This document shows, piece by piece, positions 1-8,514 of a stretch of 64,000 nt of DNA. The position numbers and the translations under genes are program-made. Position 1 is the stretch's first letter. Each line of letters opens with the position of its first letter. Source of the DNA: an uncultured Prevotellaceae bacterium (GTDB lineage Bacteria > Bacteroidota > Bacteroidia > Bacteroidales > Bacteroidaceae); assembly GCA_902774815.1 (NCBI GenBank), contig CACYJV010000007.1:1-64000 (forward strand), in the 5' to 3' direction. The notes under the pieces were generated by a model. It searched no databases and was not told the origin of the DNA. It saw nothing but the letters and a program-made list of their open reading frames with translations.

Positions 1-138
1 AAGCACATCTTCAAAGAGTGCAGTGAAGAGCATGCCACGCTCTTCCATGCTCAGCATTTCAATTGCCTGCCATTGGTCGCCATAGAGGACGAATGACATA
101 CCGCTTTTAGTTGTCTTCTTTGAATGATCCTGTCTCAT
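1..138 (-). CDS. DUF6291-like protein, N-terminal fragment
   Basis: The reverse strand encodes 46 residues from an ATG at 138-136 to the window edge, with no stop, so only the N-terminus is present. After a short basic leader (MRQDHSKKTTKSG) comes a stretch beginning MSFVLYGDQW and then EMLSMEERGMLFTALFEDV. This resembles the start of DUF6291 proteins, small proteins often seen in phage- or plasmid-like replication contexts. That match is from memory and rests on about 30 residues. A Bacteroidetes-type promoter (251-280) lies about 110 bp upstream on the same strand, which supports a real gene start. Function unknown. Confidence 0.5.
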   Translation of the reverse strand, partial: MRQDHSKKTTKSGMSFVLYGDQWQAIEMLSMEERGMLFTALFEDVL

Positions 139-250
139 TCTTCTATTAAAATGAAATTAAAGATTAGTAATTTAATATTAGATGAGTAAGCGTCACTTGT
201 AAAGACTTTATCTCTTTTGCTTTGTAAGAATTCCTTACTCAAAAGTACTG

Positions 251-280
251 CAAAGTTATAAAAAATGATTTGTGTGCTCA
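251..280 (-). promoter_or_regulatory. Promoter for the minus-strand gene at the window edge
   Basis: On the minus strand, TTTG (280-277), an 18-bp spacer and TAACTTTG (258-251) match the Bacteroidetes sigma-ABfr consensus. It is oriented toward the gene starting at 138. The predicted leader is about 105 nt and AT-rich. Confidence 0.6.
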
Positions 281-366
281 AAAAACAAGGTCGTATTCTA
301 TCACTTGATTAACATAAATTAACAACTCAAAAACACCCACGAAAATAGTTAATTCGCACCCGTCCG

Positions 367-397
367 TTTGCTCTTGCAGTATTTTTTCCTATCTTTG
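367..397 (+). promoter_or_regulatory. Promoter for the small lipoprotein gene
   Basis: TTTG at 367-370, a 19-bp spacer and TATCTTTG at 390-397 give a full match to the Bacteroidetes consensus, 26 bp before the ATG at 423. Confidence 0.7.
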
Positions 398-422
398 CAG
401 AGCGAGAGCAAAAGGAAAAGTA

Positions 423-815
423 ATGATGAAGTACGAAAGAGACTTACTTACAGCCGTTTACGCCGTTTTGAAGAAGTTTTCCTTCATCGGCTTCTTCGCC
501 TTCGTTGCCGCCATACTATTGAGCTGCAACGGCAGGAGTCACCACCCTTCTTCGCCTGACGAGACGAACTTCGATGCCGTTGTGTGGCCTACAGACAGCA
601 GCAACGACAAGCTAAGCGACTCTACCGCAACTGGCGAGACAAGACCTGCAGGCAAGAACAATCGCACTCCTGCCACAAGTACTTCGGCCAGCACGCAGCC
701 AGCCGCCAGCGAAACCGACAACATGCGCGGTTTCGACCCAGCCTCAGAGGACGATATGGACGACAATGGCATGAGCCGCTACATGGAGAACAACGACGAC
801 GAGGGTTGGGATTAG
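423..815 (+). CDS. Small predicted lipoprotein, unknown function
   Basis: 130 residues. A basic N-terminus and hydrophobic segment (about residues 18-34) end in the lipobox-like ILLSC, so Cys35 is the likely lipidation site. The rest is low-complexity, rich in Ser, Thr, Asp and Asn, and ends in an acidic tail (SEDDMDDNGM and then NNDDEGWD). Such a tail suggests a flexible, surface- or periplasm-facing protein. No family is recognised. An AAAGGA ribosome-binding-like sequence precedes two consecutive ATG codons (423 and 426). It has its own promoter and is followed by another promoter before the next gene, so it is probably transcribed alone. Confidence 0.7.
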   Translation: MMKYERDLLTAVYAVLKKFSFIGFFAFVAAILLSCNGRSHHPSSPDETNFDAVVWPTDSSNDKLSDSTATGETRPAGKNNRTPATSTSASTQPAASETDNMRGFDPASEDDMDDNGMSRYMENNDDEGWD

Positions 816-853
816 CTCGGAACACATTTCTTTCCCAAAAAACGGCAAAACAT

Positions 854-884
854 TTTGTGTTGTGCGCATTTTTTTGTAACTTTG
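854..884 (+). promoter_or_regulatory. Promoter for the 3-keto-glycoside gene run
   Basis: TTTG at 854-857, a 19-bp spacer and TAACTTTG at 877-884 lie about 75 bp before the first Gfo/Idh/MocA gene. No other good consensus promoter is seen before 8.5 kb, so this may drive the whole run from 959 to 8498. Confidence 0.7.
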
Positions 885-958
885 CATCTGATATTGCTAC
901 AATACAAAAACGACCGCCGCCTACCTTGTTGCTGCACGCATCTACGACGTAGGCTTAC

Positions 959-2248
959 ATGAATCACTCAACAATGGACAGAAGAAATTTCCTTCGCAAT
1001 CTTGGACTGATGGGAGCTGGTGCCCTGGCTGCAACCAGCCCCTGGCTCACGGCTTTCGCATCGACCGAGGAAACTGCTCGCGAACGATGCAGGCTTGGCA
1101 TGATAGGCCCTGGCTCGCGCGGACGATTCCTGCTCGGCTTTCTGGCTGAGAACCCCAAGTGCGAAATCACCGCCCTTGCCGACATCTACCAACCATCGCT
1201 CGATGAGGCGTTGAAGATCGTTCCCAAAGCCAAGACCTACACCGACTACCGCCAGTTGCTGGAGGACAAGAATATCGATGGCGTCATCATAGCCACACCG
1301 CTCAACACGCACTTCCAAATCGCCATGGATGCCTTCGATGCAGGCAAACATGTCTATTGCGAAAAGGCTGTCGCCTACACGATGGAAGAGACGTTGGCCG
1401 TCTATCGCAAGCACCTTGCCACGGGGCGCGTGTTCTTCACTGGTCAGCAACGCCTCTTCGACCCCCGATACATCAAAATCATGGAGATGATCCATCAGGG
1501 AGTCATCGGTACTGTCAACGCAGTGCATGCCTTCTGGCATCGCAACGGCGACTGGCGGCGCGAGGTGCCATCGCCTGAGCTGGAGCGATTGATCAACTGG
1601 CGACTCTACCGCGAATCTTCGAAAGGACTGATGACCGAGCTGGCCTGCCACCAGTTGCAAGTCGGCACTTGGGCCATGCGCCAGCTACCTACCCGCGTGA
1701 TGGGTTCCGGTGCCATCACCCACTGGAAGGACGGTCGCGAAGTCTTCGACAACGTGCACTGCATCTACGAGTTTGCCGATGGCCGGCAAATGACTTACGC
1801 ATCCGTGATCAGCAACAAGTTCTATGGCCTTGAGGAACAAATCTTAGGACATTTGGGCACTGCCGAACCCGAACGCGGAAAGTTCTATTTCGAGAACTAT
1901 GGCCCTGCACCTGCACCTGCTTTCGTGCAGATGCTGATGGAATGGGAAGACAAAATCTGGGGAAGCAACACGTTTGCCGGAAGCAGTTGGGACCCCGAGG
2001 TGGCACGCAACAATCCAGGCGAATACATCCTTGGAAAAGCGCCCGACAGCGACGGTTCCTCATTGCTCACCGAGGCGTTTGTCGAGTCGGTCTGCACGGG
2101 CAAGCAGCCGCCACACATTGCCGAGGAGGGCTACTATGCCACTCAGCTGAGTCTGATTGGCCACGAGGCCATCGTACAAGGCAAGCCCCTCCTTTTCCCC
2201 GACGAGATGAAAATTGACTATGCACCTTACGGAACTAAAGCACCATAG
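959..2248 (+). CDS. Gfo/Idh/MocA oxidoreductase with Tat signal
   Basis: 429 residues. The N-terminus has a twin-arginine motif (DRRNFLRNLG) followed by a hydrophobic stretch ending near AFAS, so the protein is probably exported by Tat already folded with its nicotinamide cofactor. A Rossmann-type region follows (LGMIGPGSRGRFLL, about residues 46-59; then ALADIY). The GFO/IDH/MocA signature is represented by GKHVYCEKAVAYTMEE around residues 128-143, with the conserved Glu-Lys. The family oxidises or reduces sugar hydroxyls using NAD(P). Together with a second such enzyme and a DUF1080 hydrolase downstream, a role in making 3-keto-glycosides is inferred. Start at 959 keeps five residues before the Tat motif; Met at 974 is an alternative. 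It is the first gene after a strong promoter. Confidence 0.87.
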   Translation: MNHSTMDRRNFLRNLGLMGAGALAATSPWLTAFASTEETARERCRLGMIGPGSRGRFLLGFLAENPKCEITALADIYQPSLDEALKIVPKAKTYTDYRQLLEDKNIDGVIIATPLNTHFQIAMDAFDAGKHVYCEKAVAYTMEETLAVYRKHLATGRVFFTGQQRLFDPRYIKIMEMIHQGVIGTVNAVHAFWHRNGDWRREVPSPELERLINWRLYRESSKGLMTELACHQLQVGTWAMRQLPTRVMGSGAITHWKDGREVFDNVHCIYEFADGRQMTYASVISNKFYGLEEQILGHLGTAEPERGKFYFENYGPAPAPAFVQMLMEWEDKIWGSNTFAGSSWDPEVARNNPGEYILGKAPDSDGSSLLTEAFVESVCTGKQPPHIAEEGYYATQLSLIGHEAIVQGKPLLFPDEMKIDYAPYGTKAP

Positions 2249-2251
2249 CCT

Positions 2252-2491
2252 ATGCCAAACATCTATATATCACACCGCCGCATACGCATTGAACTGATTT
2301 CGCTGGCAGTTTGTTTCCTGATTGCCACTGCGCTCAACGTCTATGCCATCATCCACTACAAGTCGCCCGTCAGCGAACTGTGGACTTCCATCCTCTATGT
2401 GCTCATGGCGACAGCGTTCCTCTATGCCGTCTGGACACTTCTTCGCCTGATTGCCTATGGCATCAAGAAACTCTTCAATCGTAAATCGTAA
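2252..2491 (+). CDS. Small two-helix membrane protein
   Basis: 79 residues with two clear hydrophobic segments (about residues 14-34 and 44-66) separated by a short polar loop, and a basic C-terminal end (IKKLFNRKS). The start codon is 3 bp after the stop of the oxidoreductase, so they are co-transcribed and probably translationally coupled. No family is recognised. Small membrane proteins next to exported Gfo/Idh/MocA enzymes could be anchors or electron-transfer partners, but that is speculation. Its last codons overlap the start of a GTAAATC tandem repeat. Confidence 0.6.
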   Translation: MPNIYISHRRIRIELISLAVCFLIATALNVYAIIHYKSPVSELWTSILYVLMATAFLYAVWTLLRLIAYGIKKLFNRKS

Positions 2492-2563
2492 ATCCGTAAA
2501 TCGTAAATCTGTAAATCCGCAAATCGTAAATCCGTAAATCATAAATCCGTAAATCATAAATCC
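2481..2563 (+). repeat. GTAAATC(C) tandem repeat filling an intergenic leader
   Basis: Eleven units of 7 or 8 bp (GTAAATC, GTAAATCC, with ATAAATC and GCAAATC variants) run without a break from the last codons of the small membrane protein to 1 bp before the ATG at 2565. No Shine-Dalgarno sequence is present, so the next gene's translation start sits directly after the repeat. Confidence 0.9.
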
Positions 2564-2564
2564 C

Positions 2565-4013
2565 ATGACTTCCCGCAGAAACTTCCTCAAGACAATGGGC
2601 GCCGGCATGGCAGGAGTAGCCCTCAGCAGCCTTCCTTCGTTTGCGCAGGCCACTGCACCAGCACTAATGACCTCACACGAGACCGCCAACATGAAGCGCA
2701 ACAAAGTGCGAGTGGCCTTCATCGGCATTGGAAACCGTGGCGAACAGGACATCGACGACTTCCTGCGCACCGAAATGGTCGAAGTAGCAGCCCTTTGCGA
2801 CGTCGATCTCGATGGTAACCAGTGCCAAAAGATGCTGAACCGCTTTCCTAAAGCCAAGCGTTTCCGCGACTTCCGCGACCTATTCGAAAAGGTATCGAAC
2901 GACTTCGATGCCGTCGTGGCGGCAGTTCCCGACCACATCCATTTCCCCATTGCCATGGCGGCATTGGCGCATGGCAAGCACATCTATCTGGAGAAGCCCA
3001 TGGTGCGCACATTCCTTGAGGCCGAACTGCTCATGCAAATGGCTCGCCGTCATCCGGAACTGGCCACACAGGTGGGCAATCAGGGGCACTCCGAGGCCAA
3101 CTACTTCCAGTTCAAGGCTTGGCAGGAAGCAGGCATCATCAAAGATGTCACCGCTGTGACCGCTCACATGAACAACAGCCGCCGCTGGCATAAGTTCGAC
3201 CCCGCCATCAAGCATCTGCCCGAAGCCGAACCGCTGCCTCGCGGCATGGATTGGGACACATGGCTCGGAGCTGCCCAGTGGCATGACTATTCATCCAAAT
3301 ACCATCACGGCGAGTGGCGGTCGTGGTACGACTTCGGTATGGGAGCACTGGGTGACTGGGGTGCTCACATCCTGGACACCGTCCACGAGTTCCTGGACCT
3401 GGGACTTCCCTACGAGGTCACGCTGCTCAACCAGAAGGCTCACAACGACTTCTTCTTCCCCTACTCGTCAACCATCCTCTTCCGTTTCGGTGCACGTGGT
3501 GCCATGCCGCCAGTTGACATCACATGGTACGACGGACTTGACAACCTACCGCCACTTCCTGCCGGCTACGGGCAGTCGGAGTATAATGCCGACATCCCCT
3601 CGACAAACCAAGGCGATACACCAAGGGCAACGCTCAATCCTGGCAAGATTATCTATTCGCGCGACCTGATTTTCAAGGGTGGCAGCCATGGAAGCACGCT
3701 CAGCATCATTCCCAGCGAACGCGCCCGCGAAATGGAGAAACACCTGCCGGAAGTTCCGAAAAGCCCCAGCAACCACCAAGAAAACTTCCTCCTGGCGTGC
3801 ATGGGCCAAGAGAAGACACGCTCGCCCTTCGAAATCAACGGTGTGCTCTCGCAGGTGTTCTGTCTCGGTGTCATCGCACAACGACTGAACACACAGCTCT
3901 TCTTCGATCCACGCACCAAGCAGTTCACCAACAACGCCTTTGCCAACGCCCTGCTGGCTGGCGGTCTGCCTCCAAGGCGCGGATGGGAGGAGTTCTATCG
4001 AATTGAAAAATGA
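2565..4013 (+). CDS. Gfo/Idh/MocA oxidoreductase with Tat signal (second copy)
   Basis: 482 residues. The Tat motif SRRNFLKTMG is followed by a hydrophobic segment ending SLPSFAQA, so the protein is probably periplasmic. The dinucleotide-binding region is VAFIGIGNRGEQD (about residues 49-61) and the family signature is GKHIYLEKPMVRTFLEA with the Glu-Lys-Pro motif. The C-terminal half has aromatic-rich features (WYDFGMGALGDWGAH) seen in the long secreted Bacteroidetes subgroup of this family. It differs substantially from the upstream copy, so the pair may act on different positions or in different directions (oxidation and reduction). It sits in the operon with the DUF1080 protein that follows. 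Confidence 0.87.
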   Translation: MTSRRNFLKTMGAGMAGVALSSLPSFAQATAPALMTSHETANMKRNKVRVAFIGIGNRGEQDIDDFLRTEMVEVAALCDVDLDGNQCQKMLNRFPKAKRFRDFRDLFEKVSNDFDAVVAAVPDHIHFPIAMAALAHGKHIYLEKPMVRTFLEAELLMQMARRHPELATQVGNQGHSEANYFQFKAWQEAGIIKDVTAVTAHMNNSRRWHKFDPAIKHLPEAEPLPRGMDWDTWLGAAQWHDYSSKYHHGEWRSWYDFGMGALGDWGAHILDTVHEFLDLGLPYEVTLLNQKAHNDFFFPYSSTILFRFGARGAMPPVDITWYDGLDNLPPLPAGYGQSEYNADIPSTNQGDTPRATLNPGKIIYSRDLIFKGGSHGSTLSIIPSERAREMEKHLPEVPKSPSNHQENFLLACMGQEKTRSPFEINGVLSQVFCLGVIAQRLNTQLFFDPRTKQFTNNAFANALLAGGLPPRRGWEEFYRIEK

Positions 4014-4126
4014 GAATTGATAATTGACAATTAATAATTGATAATTAACATTGCGCTCGGCCAGAAGGGTTGCTTTCGAAGCCCAGCGGAAAAAACTTTG
4101 AACATTGAACATTGAACTATAACAAC
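4014..4126 (+). repeat. Leader made of short AT-rich repeats
   Basis: This 113-bp gap holds an AATTGATAATT-type repeat block (about 4015-4062) and, just before the next start codon, three copies of TTGAACA-like units (4098-4118). No coding potential or good promoter is seen. Confidence 0.6.
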
Positions 4127-5494
4127 ATGAAATACCATCGCCTATCATTCATCATCACCTGCTTATTGCTGGTCGTGACCTCGTCTTCCCTCTATGCACA
4201 AAAGTGGCAAAGTCTCTTCAATGGAAAGAACCTGAGTGGATGGACCCAACGCGGCGGAAAGGCTGTCTATAAGGTCGAAAACGGAACCATCGTCGGCTAT
4301 ACGAAGATGAACACCGACAATTCATTCCTCTGCACGAAAAAGGACTACGCCGACTTCATTCTTGAGTTTGAGTTCCGCATCGACGACGACTTGAACTCGG
4401 GCGTGCAACTGCGCAGCCACAGCCTGAAAAGCTACATGAACGGGAGGGTACACGGCTACCAGTTCGAGATTGACCCCAGCCCGAGGGCCTGGACAGGTGG
4501 CCTCTACGACGAGGCACGACGTGCCTGGCTCTATCCGCTGACGAAGAATCCAGCCGCACAACCAGCCTTTAAGAAGGGCGTTTGGAACCAAGCACGCGTG
4601 GAGGCCATTGGCAAAAGCATCCGGACATGGGTGAACGGCATTGCTTGTGCCGATCTCTTCGACGATGCCGACCTCAGCGGATTCATTGCTCTCCAGGTAC
4701 ACGGCATTGGAAAGGACCAATCGAAGGAAGGAAAGACCGTGGCTTGGCGCAACATTCGCATCTGTACAGAGGATGTCGCAAGCTATGCTTCGCCCGAAGT
4801 GCTTGCCACGCCTCAGGTCAATGCCATTGACAATGCGCTGTCGCCTCGCGAGAAAGCTGAAGGATGGCAGCTGCTGTGGGATGGAAAGACAAGCGAAGGA
4901 TGGCGAGGTGCTCGTCTGAACATCTTCCCCGAGAAAGGCTGGACCATCAAGGATGGCGTCCTCACCGTTGAAAAGGGGAACGGCGGCGAAAGCACCAACG
5001 GCGGCGACATCGTCACCACCAAGAAATACCGCAACTTCATGCTCAGCGTTGACTTCCAGATTACGCAGGGAGCCAACAGCGGCATCAAATATTTCGTTGA
5101 TCCCGGCATGAATAAGGGGGCTGGATCGGCCATCGGATGCGAATTCCAAATCCTCGATGACCTGCGCCACCCTGATGCAAAACTTGGCGTGAAGGGAAAT
5201 CGCAAACTCGGTTCGCTTTACGACCTGATTCCGGCACCCGAGCAGAAGCCTTTCGACATCAACCGTTTCAACACGGCACTCGTCATTGTTCGCGGCAAGC
5301 ATGTCGAGCACTGGCTCAACGGCGTGAAACTGCTCGAATACGACCGCGACAGCCAGCAGTGGAATGCGTTGGTGGCCTACAGCAAGTATCGCGACTGGCC
5401 GAACTTTGGCAATGCCGCCGAAGGTCATATCCTGCTGCAGGATCATGGCGATGAGGTGCGCTTCAAGAACATCAAGATCAAGGAACTGCCGTGA
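4127..5494 (+). CDS. Secreted double-domain 3-keto-disaccharide hydrolase (DUF1080)
   Basis: 455 residues. A Sec signal peptide (hydrophobic core about residues 8-22, ending SLYAQ) is followed by two tandem DUF1080 domains (Pfam name 3-keto-disaccharide hydrolase). The first begins [13 protein letters not shown], the second [13 protein letters not shown]. Both have the concanavalin-like fold markers: [20 protein letters not shown] in copy one, and [16 protein letters not shown] and EFQILDD in copy two. The family cleaves glycosidic bonds of sugars carrying a 3-keto group. Two exported oxidoreductases upstream would supply that substrate. The ATG at 4127 was chosen over an in-frame TTG at 4112 because it places the signal peptide correctly. 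Duplication of the domain may allow two linkage specificities. Confidence 0.88.
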   Translation: MKYHRLSFIITCLLLVVTSSSLYAQKWQSLFNGKNLSGWTQRGGKAVYKVENGTIVGYTKMNTDNSFLCTKKDYADFILEFEFRIDDDLNSGVQLRSHSLKSYMNGRVHGYQFEIDPSPRAWTGGLYDEARRAWLYPLTKNPAAQPAFKKGVWNQARVEAIGKSIRTWVNGIACADLFDDADLSGFIALQVHGIGKDQSKEGKTVAWRNIRICTEDVASYASPEVLATPQVNAIDNALSPREKAEGWQLLWDGKTSEGWRGARLNIFPEKGWTIKDGVLTVEKGNGGESTNGGDIVTTKKYRNFMLSVDFQITQGANSGIKYFVDPGMNKGAGSAIGCEFQILDDLRHPDAKLGVKGNRKLGSLYDLIPAPEQKPFDINRFNTALVIVRGKHVEHWLNGVKLLEYDRDSQQWNALVAYSKYRDWPNFGNAAEGHILLQDHGDEVRFKNIKIKELP

Positions 5495-5552
5495 CACGGC
5501 AGGTTCCTTTTTCATAACTCTCAACTCTAAACTATCAACTATCAACTCTTCC
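5495..5552 (+). repeat. Short leader with CAACTATC/CAACTCTA repeats
   Basis: Between the DUF1080 stop and the proposed TTG start is a stretch of near-tandem 9-10 bp units (AACTCTCAACTCTAAAC, then CTATCAACTATCAACTC). No Shine-Dalgarno sequence is visible. It resembles the other short-unit leaders in this window. Confidence 0.5.
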
Positions 5553-6290
5553 TTGCCTCACCTGTTCAACACAACGGCAACAGGCTGTCATCGCTATTAC
5601 GCCTGGTTTGGAGCTCTGCACACACGTGTAGATCTCCTTTTCTGTGGACCTTACCCTGAAGAAAGGTTTCTGGAGGTGGAAGAGGCTGTCAGGCAACGTC
5701 TCGAAGAGATTGAGCAAATGGGCAATCGGTTCGATCCGCAAAGCGAACTATCCCTGGCCGTTCGTCAGGCTCATGAGAGGCCCGTCAGCTTGAGTCCTGA
5801 ACTCTACTCGCTGCTCAGCCGCTGTCGTGAAGCACGACGGCAAACGGGTGGGTTGTTCGACATCACGGTGAACTCGCCTGCTTTCAAGCCTGGAATGGCA
5901 GAATCTGTCGAACTGACGCCCGAGGGTTGTCTCCGATTGCACACGGCAGATGTTGTCCTCGACCTCTCAGGCATTCTGAAAGGCTATGCCTTGGAGCAAC
6001 TTCGCGTGCTGCTGACGACAATGGGGATTACCGATGCCGTAGTCAATCTTGGCAATAGTTCCATCATGGCATTGGGCAATGTGCCACTCGACATCCCATC
6101 GGGCCACTGCCTGACCACTTCGGGGAATGCGACCGCTGAACGGCGTCATATCCGCAATCCGCTGACGGGTGTTTTCGTTGAGGGGAAATCGTCAGCAAAG
6201 GTCGTCACCCAAGATGCGATTGACGGCGAGGTTCAGTCCATCGTGTCCTTCATCCTCCAGCACGAACCATCCAACACTCAAACTGAATGA
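5553..6290 (+). CDS. ApbE-like FAD:protein FMN transferase
   Basis: About 245 residues from a TTG at 5553. The open frame extends upstream into the previous gene, but its first in-frame ATG codons lie inside the DUF1080 gene and encode sequence unlike ApbE. The recognisable part begins YYAWFGALHTRVDLLF and continues with a helix ending EIEQMGNRFDPQSELS, then GGLFDITVNSP, VVLDLSGILKGYALE and VVNLGNSSIMALG, in the ApbE order. The family covalently attaches FMN to Thr/Ser of exported flavoproteins, with Mg2+. The C-terminal metal-binding 'ADALATA' region is weak (QDAIDGEVQS), so activity is less certain. No signal peptide or lipobox is visible. Its presence in a sugar-oxidation operon suggests maturation of a flavoprotein electron acceptor. 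Confidence 0.7.
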   Translation: MPHLFNTTATGCHRYYAWFGALHTRVDLLFCGPYPEERFLEVEEAVRQRLEEIEQMGNRFDPQSELSLAVRQAHERPVSLSPELYSLLSRCREARRQTGGLFDITVNSPAFKPGMAESVELTPEGCLRLHTADVVLDLSGILKGYALEQLRVLLTTMGITDAVVNLGNSSIMALGNVPLDIPSGHCLTTSGNATAERRHIRNPLTGVFVEGKSSAKVVTQDAIDGEVQSIVSFILQHEPSNTQTE

Positions 6291-6341
6291 TGGCAAAGGT
6301 TGTTCACGCACTTTCACTCTCACAAAAACAAACAAAACGAT

Positions 6342-8498
6342 ATGCTTACTAACATGAGGACTTTGTTAACGATGTTTGCATTGGCGCTCGCCTGCCATGT
6401 CCATGCACAAGAAAACCATTTGACTTCCTACGTCAACCCACTGCTTGGCACAGCCACTTTGTGGGAACCCGAGGACTTAGGCTATGTACGCACGTGGAAA
6501 CAGCGTACGTGGGGCGCCGAGGTGTTTCCAGGCAGTTGTCTGCCGAATGCCATGGTGCAGCCAACACCCGTGACAATGTATCACAGCGGGGCAGGCTATC
6601 AGTATGAGGACCCGACAATCCTCGGCTTCGGCCACACCGCCAAAGGCCATTGGGGCGGACTGCACGTGCCGATGCTGCCTGCCACAGGACACTTTTCGGC
6701 CACCGACTATGCCTCGCCCTACAGCCACGAACGCGAAAGCGCACATCCCGGCTACTATCAGGTTTGGCTGGAGCGCTACAACGTAAACGCCGAGCTGACC
6801 TCCACGCTGCGCTGTGCCTTCCATCGCTACACCTTCCGCACCGAGGACGAAAAACACCTGCTCTGCGACATGACGCACTCGAACAACGACGTGCGCGACT
6901 GGAGCATCCAACGCGATGGCGAGAATGCCTTCACGGGCTCGCAGAACGGCGAAGGGCGCATCTTCTTCTATGCCGTGTGCAACTATCCCATCGCAAGCAT
7001 CGTGAACAGGCAAAACGCTGGAGACGTGATTACCGACATCACGTTCACAGATAGCCGCAAGGCTGAACCGCTGCTGCTGAAGGTTGGCTTTTCGTTTGTC
7101 AGCGTGGAGAATGCAAGGCTGAACCTCGAGGCCGAAATGCTCGGCAAGAGTTTCGACGAGATACGCACCGAAGCTGACGTCACGTGGGAGAAGGAACTGC
7201 AGAAAATACGCGTGGAAGGTGGCACTCAGCGCCAGCGAGGTCTGTTCTACTCCACACTCTATCGTTCACTGCTTTGGCCATCGCTGCGCAGCGACGTAAA
7301 CGGCGAGTATCGCGATGTACGCGGACAGGTGGCCAGGTGCAAAGGCGGCTACTACACCGACCCGTCGTTCTGGGACGACTATCGCAACAAGGACATCCTG
7401 TTGGGACTGCTGCGACCAGACGTCATGTCGGACGTCATCAGCAGTTGCATCGACCGTGGCGAAAAGCGCGGCGGCTACTTCCCAACGTTCTTCCACGGCG
7501 ATCATGGTTCGGCAGTCGTTGCAGGCAACTGGCTGCGTGGCGTGCAGGGTTTTGACCTGCAAAGGGCCTATTCGCTGCTCCATAACAATGCTTTCCGCCC
7601 TGGCCAGGGCGGCCGCCCCTATCTCGACGAATACCTGCGACAAGGCTGGATAGCTGAAAAGGACACCACAGATGTGCCGACGTGGGATGAATACAAGGCT
7701 GCCGTGACGAAAACCGTGGAATATGCCTACGACGACTACGCCACTGCACTCATTGCAGGCGAACTGGGCGACCGAAAGGCTGAACGCGAACTGCTGCGGC
7801 GTTCCATGAACTACAAGAAACTGTTCGATGCGCAGACAGGCTTCTGGCGTGGTCGAATTGCCGATGGTTCGTGGATCAAGGATTTCCGTCCCTACTATCC
7901 CTACTTTGCTTATCAGTATCGCGAGGCCAATGCGTGGAACTCGCTATTCTTCGCTCCCCACGATCCAAAGGGAGCCGTGGCGCTCTATCCCTCGAAACGC
8001 GCTGCCGAACTGAAACTCGACTCTCTTTTCTCTGAGCCGTGGCGAGGCTACGAAGCTCACAACATGACAGGATTCATCGGCAACTACTGCCACGGTAACC
8101 AGCCTGGCCACAGCCTACCCTACGTCTATTACTTTGTTGACCGACAGGACAAAGCTCAGGCCGTCGTCGATAGCATCATGGAGCGTTTCTACGACATGGG
8201 GCACGAACATCTGGCCTATGCAGGAATGGACGATGCTGGCGAGATGTCGTCGTGGTATGTCTTGAATGCCATCGGCCTCTACACCTACTCGCCTGCCGAT
8301 CCGGAGTACATCGTCACGGTTCCACTTTTCCCAAGCGTGAACATCACATTTGCCAATGGCCATACGACTGAAATCCAACGATTAGGTAATGGACGCCGCA
8401 TCAAGCGCATCACGGCCGACGGGCGCACAATAAAGGGCTGGTTCCTGAAAGACCCAGCCCTGAAAAAAGCGAAACGTGTTGTCGTTGAAACGTGGTAG
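6342..8498 (+). CDS. GH92 family alpha-mannosidase-like, secreted
   Basis: 718 residues from ATG 6342 (Met at 6354 also possible). A signal peptide ends CHVHAQ. The mature protein starts with the GH92 hallmark YVNPLLGT, followed by GFGHTAKGHWGG. The catalytic module contains GGYFPTFFHGDHG, YREANAW near residue 525 (equivalent to the general-acid EGNAW of family members), YCHGNQPGHSLPY and GMDDAGEMSSWYV near residue 627. GH92 enzymes are calcium-dependent exo-alpha-mannosidases acting on N-glycans and yeast mannan. The replacement of EGNAW by EANAW, and shorter spacing, suggest a divergent subfamily. It is the last gene of the 3-keto-glycoside run and could also cooperate with the GH18 PUL at the other end of the window. 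Confidence 0.88.
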   Translation: MLTNMRTLLTMFALALACHVHAQENHLTSYVNPLLGTATLWEPEDLGYVRTWKQRTWGAEVFPGSCLPNAMVQPTPVTMYHSGAGYQYEDPTILGFGHTAKGHWGGLHVPMLPATGHFSATDYASPYSHERESAHPGYYQVWLERYNVNAELTSTLRCAFHRYTFRTEDEKHLLCDMTHSNNDVRDWSIQRDGENAFTGSQNGEGRIFFYAVCNYPIASIVNRQNAGDVITDITFTDSRKAEPLLLKVGFSFVSVENARLNLEAEMLGKSFDEIRTEADVTWEKELQKIRVEGGTQRQRGLFYSTLYRSLLWPSLRSDVNGEYRDVRGQVARCKGGYYTDPSFWDDYRNKDILLGLLRPDVMSDVISSCIDRGEKRGGYFPTFFHGDHGSAVVAGNWLRGVQGFDLQRAYSLLHNNAFRPGQGGRPYLDEYLRQGWIAEKDTTDVPTWDEYKAAVTKTVEYAYDDYATALIAGELGDRKAERELLRRSMNYKKLFDAQTGFWRGRIADGSWIKDFRPYYPYFAYQYREANAWNSLFFAPHDPKGAVALYPSKRAAELKLDSLFSEPWRGYEAHNMTGFIGNYCHGNQPGHSLPYVYYFVDRQDKAQAVVDSIMERFYDMGHEHLAYAGMDDAGEMSSWYVLNAIGLYTYSPADPEYIVTVPLFPSVNITFANGHTTEIQRLGNGRRIKRITADGRTIKGWFLKDPALKKAKRVVVETW

Positions 8499-8514
8499 AA
8501 GCGTGACGCACGCC

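Noticed and set aside
2481-2563. Plasmid- or origin-type iterons
   Set aside because: Units of 7-8 bp end exactly at a start codon inside an operon; no replication gene or DnaA boxes nearby.
4322-5545. A 407-codon open frame opposite the DUF1080 gene
   Set aside because: Antisense to a strongly supported gene; sequence is low-complexity Val/Ala/Leu-rich with no family features.
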